DNA of 37,262 nucleotides from CAZWRF01 sp964636095 (GTDB lineage Bacteria; Patescibacteriota; Minisyncoccia; JAHISW01; Tagabacteraceae): the NCBI GenBank assembly GCA_964636095.1, contig CAZWRF010000002.1, positions 1 through 37,262 on the forward strand, given 5' to 3'. This document shows, one piece after another, positions 34,187 to 37,262 of this stretch (position 1 is the first letter of the stretch; each line of letters begins with the position of its first letter). The translations under genes and the position numbers were made by a program. The notes below the pieces were generated by a model. The model was given only the letters and a program-made list of their open reading frames with translations. It did not search any database and had not been told where the DNA came from.

Positions 34187-35550
34187 TTTCCCGATTCGAT
34201 TTTTTGGCGAAAAAATTCTACTTTCGCGCTTATTTTCCCGTCCCGTCTTCCCGGAACAAGGGCGCTGCTTACTTCGTTTATATACTTGTCAGCCATTTGC
34301 CGACTTTTGTTGAAAGCTTTACAGATGGTGTTTATTGGAAAGTCGGTGTAAATACTGGCGAGATAAATCCCCATTCGCCTCGCTTCAACAATTGTTGACT
34401 TGCGGCAAGACGATGAAATGTCTTTTTCCGTAATGTTGAATTCCCTACAAACCATTTTTTTTATTTGATCTATGGTAATTTTCCCGTTCCGACAATTTGC
34501 CGTTTTTATCGCTTTTTCAGCCATTTCAATATTGGGGTCGGCCATGAGAAGGGAAGACCTCATGCACATTGAGTTTATTATTCCTTCAATTTGCCGTACG
34601 TCTCCGTTTGTTTCGCGTGCTATGTATTGCGCCACCTCATGGCTTAACGGGCACTTGGCATCCGCCGTTTTCTTTTTTATAATTCTTATCTTCGTTTCAA
34701 AATCAAGCGGGCCAATTTGAATGGGGACGAAACTTGAAATTAAGGATTTTAGTTCGCCGAGAAGTTCGGGAATGTCCGAAAGTTGGTAACAGCTTGTAAG
34801 TACGGTCCTTTTCCCTGTGTCTTTTAACTTTCTTAAAATTTGGTTCAATTCAATCTGAGTTCTGTTTTTCCCGGAGATTTGATGGATGTCATCAATGAGA
34901 AGCACATCGCTTTTTTTGTATTTGTCCCTGAACGCATCAATAGTTTTGAAACGGAAAGATTGGCCCATTTCACCGCTGAAATCTTCGGTCGTGGAATACA
35001 GGACACGGCTGTTTTCGTTTGTTGCCAAAACTTCGTGGGCCACTGCTTGGACCAGATGGCTTTTTCCCATTCCCGGATTTCCCATAATTAACAAGGGGTG
35101 CACATTGCTTTTCCCCGAAGCGAGGTGAAGGCAGGCCATATGCGCTAGTTCGTTGCACTCTCCGGCAACAAAATTTTTGAAAGTGAGATTTTTGTTTATC
35201 TTCATTTCCATGCTGTTTCCGGTGTCTCCTGATCTTTCGCCACACAAGGGTATTTGAGCGTTGCAAGTTTTTTTCCCCGTGTGTTTTGCCGGACGGCATA
35301 TTTTCTCCTGGCTTATTTCTACTTCTATCCGGCGTCTTTCTCCGCAAACTGCTTTAAGCGCGTTTTCCACAAAAGCCAGGTATTTTTCTTTCAGCCGGTT
35401 TTTGAAGTGCGAATTGGGACAAAAAATTGTCCACGATTTTCCGTCTTCCAAAACAAGGCGTTCAATCCAAAGCTCCAGAGAGTGGCTTTGGATTTTGCCG
35501 CTTTGGAGAAGATGCTCTTTTACTTTTTCCCAAACGGCTTTTGTATCCAT
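34180..35550 (-). CDS. dnaA: DnaA-family replication initiator with atypical DNA-binding domain
   Basis: 456 residues with the DnaA domain order. Domain I is about 1-75 (WEKVKEHLLQSG...WIERLVLEDG), then a Cys-containing linker. The AAA+ domain has Walker A MGNPGMGKSHLVQAVAHEV, Walker B DVLLIDDIHQISGKNRTQ, the sensor region VLTSCYQLSDIPEL and the REIEG-like RQIEGIINSMCM. Domain IV keeps EARRMGIYLASIYTDFPI but at the place of the DnaA-box signature GGRDHTTV it reads NKSRQMADKYI, so the residues that normally read the box are missing. It is either a chromosomal DnaA with altered specificity or a paralogue. It has no neighbouring dnaN and no obvious DnaA boxes in its upstream region. It is a single-gene unit. 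Confidence 0.9.
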   Translation of the reverse strand: MDTKAVWEKVKEHLLQSGKIQSHSLELWIERLVLEDGKSWTIFCPNSHFKNRLKEKYLAFVENALKAVCGERRRIEVEISQEKICRPAKHTGKKTCNAQIPLCGERSGDTGNSMEMKINKNLTFKNFVAGECNELAHMACLHLASGKSNVHPLLIMGNPGMGKSHLVQAVAHEVLATNENSRVLYSTTEDFSGEMGQSFRFKTIDAFRDKYKKSDVLLIDDIHQISGKNRTQIELNQILRKLKDTGKRTVLTSCYQLSDIPELLGELKSLISSFVPIQIGPLDFETKIRIIKKKTADAKCPLSHEVAQYIARETNGDVRQIEGIINSMCMRSSLLMADPNIEMAEKAIKTANCRNGKITIDQIKKMVCREFNITEKDISSSCRKSTIVEARRMGIYLASIYTDFPINTICKAFNKSRQMADKYINEVSSALVPGRRDGKISAKVEFFRQKIESGKF

Positions 35551-35644
35551 AAAGCCCTCTCGTATTTTTTTGTAAAGGTTCTTTTTGTTTGTTTAATGGT
35601 ATGGAAGCATTTTTAGTTTCCTCTGTCAAAATTTTTAGGCGTGC

Positions 35645-35673
35645 TTGACTGTTTTTGTTGCAGCTGTTAAAAA
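35645..35673 (+). promoter_or_regulatory. Promoter of the 74-residue protein gene
   Basis: TTGACT, 17-base spacer, TAAAAA. The early transcribed region contains GGCAGAAAA, shared with the promoters at 36065 and 36935. Confidence 0.55.
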
Positions 35674-35728
35674 TATGGCAGAAAATATTTTTTCAACTTA
35701 CTTGGACAATAGAAAAAAGGGGGAGAAG

Positions 35729-35953
35729 ATGAAAGAATTCAAATTTGTCAGGAGATTTTTCAAGGACAATACAAATGAAGTGGCCGAAGAGAAAACAGAC
35801 ATATCGGTCGAGAGCGACGAGATGGCATTGCGAGTTTCAAAAAAACTTTGCAAAGAAGAAGAAGCCAAGGGAAACCCGTGGATTTGTTATGTCCTACTTT
35901 CGGCGCGAGACTTAAGTCCCGTTGCTCACAAGGTAAGATTTACCGCCTTATAA
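35729..35953 (+). CDS. Small charged protein, unknown function
   Basis: 74 residues from the ATG at 35729, preceded by GGGGGAG at good spacing; a longer frame from 35645 would start inside the promoter. The protein is soluble and highly charged: a basic N terminus (MKEFKFVRRFFKDN), an acidic centre (EVAEEKTDISVESDEMALRV), then KLCKEEEAKGNPWICYVLLSARDL with two cysteines. I recognise no family. Single-gene unit with its own promoter and terminator, in the same style as the Zn-ribbon and FKBP genes downstream. Confidence 0.65.
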   Translation: MKEFKFVRRFFKDNTNEVAEEKTDISVESDEMALRVSKKLCKEEEAKGNPWICYVLLSARDLSPVAHKVRFTAL

Positions 35954-35967
35954 TAAAAATAAAAACA

Positions 35968-35993
35968 GCCTGTTTTGAAACAGGCCGTTTTTT
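35968..35993 (+). terminator. Intrinsic terminator, copy 1 of a duplicated sequence
   Basis: GCCTGTTT/AAACAGGC stem, two-base loop, CG, then TTTTTT. Nearly identical in sequence and downstream bases (GTTTTTCAAA) to the terminator at 36530. Confidence 0.85.
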
Positions 35994-36064
35994 GTTTTTC
36001 AAATCTATCTCCAACCAATCTATTCATGGCTATCGCCGCGAATAGATGAGGTTTGAAATTTATG

Positions 36065-36093
36065 TTGCTTTTTGGAGTATGAGTTGCTATAAA
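36065..36093 (+). promoter_or_regulatory. Promoter of the Zn-ribbon protein gene
   Basis: TTGCTT, 17-base spacer, TATAAA. It shares GTTGCTATAAATTGGGTAGA-type sequence with the FKBP-gene promoter (CTTGCTATAAATAGGGCAGA). Confidence 0.6.
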
Positions 36094-36145
36094 TTGGGTA
36101 GAAAAGAACGAAAAATTCTTCGACATTTTTAAGGGAGAAAATAAA

Positions 36146-36514
36146 TTGAAGATACAAGAACAAGGATCGTTGATAGGGGCTCTGGTTAAGTGCCCCCGTT
36201 GTAAATGTGTTTCTCAGGTTGAGGGGAATGATGAACTAAAAATCTCATCGTTTCCATTTTCATTTGAGAGATTTTATTCTGTTGAATGTCCGGCTTGTAA
36301 ACAAAATTTCTCTGTTGTTAAGGAAGAGTGGTTGCCACCGCCACCTGGGTCTGTGGGAATTTATGACTCTAAGACAGAAAGCGTATTCACGGAATTAAAC
36401 AGATCTAAAAAAATAGAAGGGTGGATAGAACCCGTAAAGGGAAGGACCGGATGCGAATCCGGCGGTGTTTGCGATACAACAAAAGGTCCATGTTCCTGCG
36501 GAGCTACGCATTGA
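36146..36514 (+). CDS. Cys-rich zinc-ribbon-like small protein, unknown function
   Basis: 122 residues from the TTG at 36146, supported by AGGGAGA upstream. A zinc ribbon is suggested by CPRCKC near residue 16 and CPACK near residue 49, with FERFYSVE before the second knuckle. The C-terminal 25 residues hold four more cysteines and a final His (GCESGGVCDTT, GPCSCGATH), perhaps a second metal site. A PPPPG linker joins the two parts. No family is recognised. It is a single-gene unit with promoter and terminator, convergent with the next membrane-protein gene. Confidence 0.72.
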   Translation: MKIQEQGSLIGALVKCPRCKCVSQVEGNDELKISSFPFSFERFYSVECPACKQNFSVVKEEWLPPPPGSVGIYDSKTESVFTELNRSKKIEGWIEPVKGRTGCESGGVCDTTKGPCSCGATH

Positions 36515-36522
36515 AATTAAAT

Positions 36523-36557
36523 AAAAAAACGGCCTGTTTTGAAATAGGCCGTTTTTT
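36523..36557. terminator. Bidirectional terminator, copy 2 of a duplicated sequence
   Basis: CGGCCTGTTT/AAATAGGCCG stem with a two-base loop, flanked by AAAAAAA and TTTTTT. It serves both convergent genes and is a near copy of the terminator at 35968. Confidence 0.85.
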
Positions 36558-36562
36558 GTTTT

Positions 36563-36886
36563 TCAAAGCCATTTCCACCAAAAAAACAAAAAAGTTGCAT
36601 GATAAATAAGTCTTACAAACGCTTTGTGCGAGACAATATCTTTTGCCAGTTCGGGAAATTCTTTTTCCAGCCCTTCTTTCCTCAGTGTTGCCCATTTTAT
36701 TGAGCGGACAATGGCAAAAGGCATAGCTACGACAACCAGCACAAGGAAAAACCATCCTAGCCATAAATGAAACCATGTTTTTTCGAAAACATTCAAAGCA
36801 CAAGCTAAAATAATTAAAAACGGCTCAAGCTGGAGGGGTTTCTTTTTGTCGTCGGTCAAAAAAATAATTTTCAGTAAATTTTTCAA
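36563..36886 (-). CDS. Membrane protein, unknown function
   Basis: 107 residues starting at a TTG preceded by an excellent AGGAGGAGG. Hydrophobic segments are FLIILACALNVFEKTW (about 23-38), LWLGWFFLVLVVVAMPFAIV (about 41-61) and a short C-terminal FVRLIYHATFLFFWWKWL. A charged stretch, WATLRKEGLEKEFPELAKDIV, lies between. I recognise no family. Single gene, divergent from the FKBP gene and ending at the shared two-way terminator. Confidence 0.78.
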   Translation of the reverse strand: MKNLLKIIFLTDDKKKPLQLEPFLIILACALNVFEKTWFHLWLGWFFLVLVVVAMPFAIVRSIKWATLRKEGLEKEFPELAKDIVSHKAFVRLIYHATFLFFWWKWL

Positions 36887-36934
36887 TTAATCCTCCTCCT
36901 TTAAATTTTCAATGTTTTTGTAAGCCTACTATTA

Positions 36935-36963
36935 TTTACAAAAAAGACAAGACTTGCTATAAA
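36935..36963 (+). promoter_or_regulatory. Promoter of the FKBP-type gene
   Basis: TTTACA, exactly 17 bases, TATAAA. Downstream bases AATAGGGCAGAAAA match the two other small-gene promoters nearby. Confidence 0.68.
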
Positions 36964-37005
36964 TAGGGCAGAAAAAAGTAAAATTCTTTGAAAAGGAGAG
37001 AGGTA

Positions 37006-37262
37006 ATGAAAAAAAAGGCTGCCAAGAAAAATCTTGAAGAAGGAAGAAATTTTTTGAAAGAAAACAAAAAAAGGTCCGTCGTTGTTGTTTTGCCGAGCGG
37101 GTTGCAATATGAAATTTTGAAAAAAGGTTCTGGCTCTGTTCCGAAAGAAACGGATACTACAGTAGCCCACGTGAAGCTCTCGCTGGTTAACGACACGGTC
37201 GTATGGAATACGCGCAATACGGAAGAGGGAGCGTTTTGCTATCCCTTGAATAAGCCCTTGAT
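37006..37262 (+). CDS. FKBP-type peptidyl-prolyl isomerase-like protein, N-terminal part (cut by window end)
   Basis: The reading frame opens at ATG 37006 behind AGGAGAGAGG and stays open for 85 codons to the window edge. After a basic N terminus it reads NLEEGRNFLKENKKRS, then VVLPSGLQYEILKKGSG and TTVAHVKLSLVNDTVVWNT, which is the arrangement of FkpA/Mip-type FKBPs: a linker helix, LPSGLQY, then the first strands of the isomerase domain. The expected VHYxGtL is rewritten as VAHVKLSL, so the catalytic pocket may be altered. Family members assist protein folding by isomerising Xaa-Pro bonds. There is no signal peptide, so a cytoplasmic location is likely. The C-terminal half is outside the window. 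Confidence 0.78.
   Translation, partial: MKKKAAKKNLEEGRNFLKENKKRSVVVVLPSGLQYEILKKGSGSVPKETDTTVAHVKLSLVNDTVVWNTRNTEEGAFCYPLNKPL

Noticed and set aside
37160..37175. CCCACGTGAAGC as a further parS-like site
   Set aside because: Only the CACGTGAA core matches; it is in the FKBP coding region and far from the cluster.
36901..37217. Minus-strand frames of 86 and 89 codons at the right end
   Set aside because: They lie opposite the FKBP-type gene and its promoter, are Phe/Ser rich, and have no ribosome site.

Overview
The window looks like a chromosomal segment of a Candidate Phyla Radiation (Patescibacteria) bacterium, most likely Parcubacteria-like. This rests on gene style and content, not on a marker phylogeny. 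Coding is AT-biased and dense, with many short overlaps. ValS is shortened, many small membrane proteins follow strong AGGAGG sites, other genes carry a -10 box almost touching the ATG, a compact type IV pilus cluster is present, and there is a group 3b-type [NiFe]-hydrogenase. TGA is used as a stop, so Gracilibacteria/SR1 recoding is unlikely.

Layout. 1-4913 (minus): valS, a PrsW-like protease, Hsp20 and a small membrane protein ending next to tRNA-Arg; upstream, tsaD. 4985-12327 (plus): NlpC/P60 protein, a 2-hydroxyacyl-CoA-dehydratase-like protein with its BadF/HgdC-type activase, DUF192, DUF167, then hydB-hydG-hydD and, after a 392-base gap, hydA. That gap holds a promoter-to-terminator unit on the minus strand that looks like an unassigned structured RNA. 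12457-14335 (minus): hypC, an EamA transporter and a hydrogenase-neighbourhood protein, overlapping one another and convergent with hydA. 14381-23882: a 7-TM protein, a PHP phosphoesterase, then a minus-strand pilus operon (sensor kinase, receiver, PilB, PilC, three pilin-like proteins).

24064-27550: nusA behind a promoter and a terminator-like leader, yraN, tRNA-Pro, tRNA-Gly and HU. Four parS-like palindromes lie within 718 bp here, followed by direct repeats and DnaA-box-like sequences, so this stretch resembles a segregation and possibly replication-origin region. 27703-34131: RNase Y, gpmI, tRNA-Glu, tRNA-Ser, a degenerate receiver protein, an SDR protein and small membrane proteins. 34180-37262: an atypical DnaA, then small genes under near-identical promoters, ending in an FKBP-type gene cut by the window edge.

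How the genes fit together. The hydrogenase would exchange electrons between H2 and NAD(P)H, and HypC would help insert its Fe(CN)2CO centre. HydA ends exactly at the last ligand histidine, so no C-terminal processing protease is expected. The activase pair is an ATP-driven low-potential electron-transfer module encoded just upstream. The main structural surprises are palindromic in-frame insertions in valS and tsaD, matching nested inverted repeats between genes, the parS cluster, and the orphan RNA inside the hydrogenase locus.
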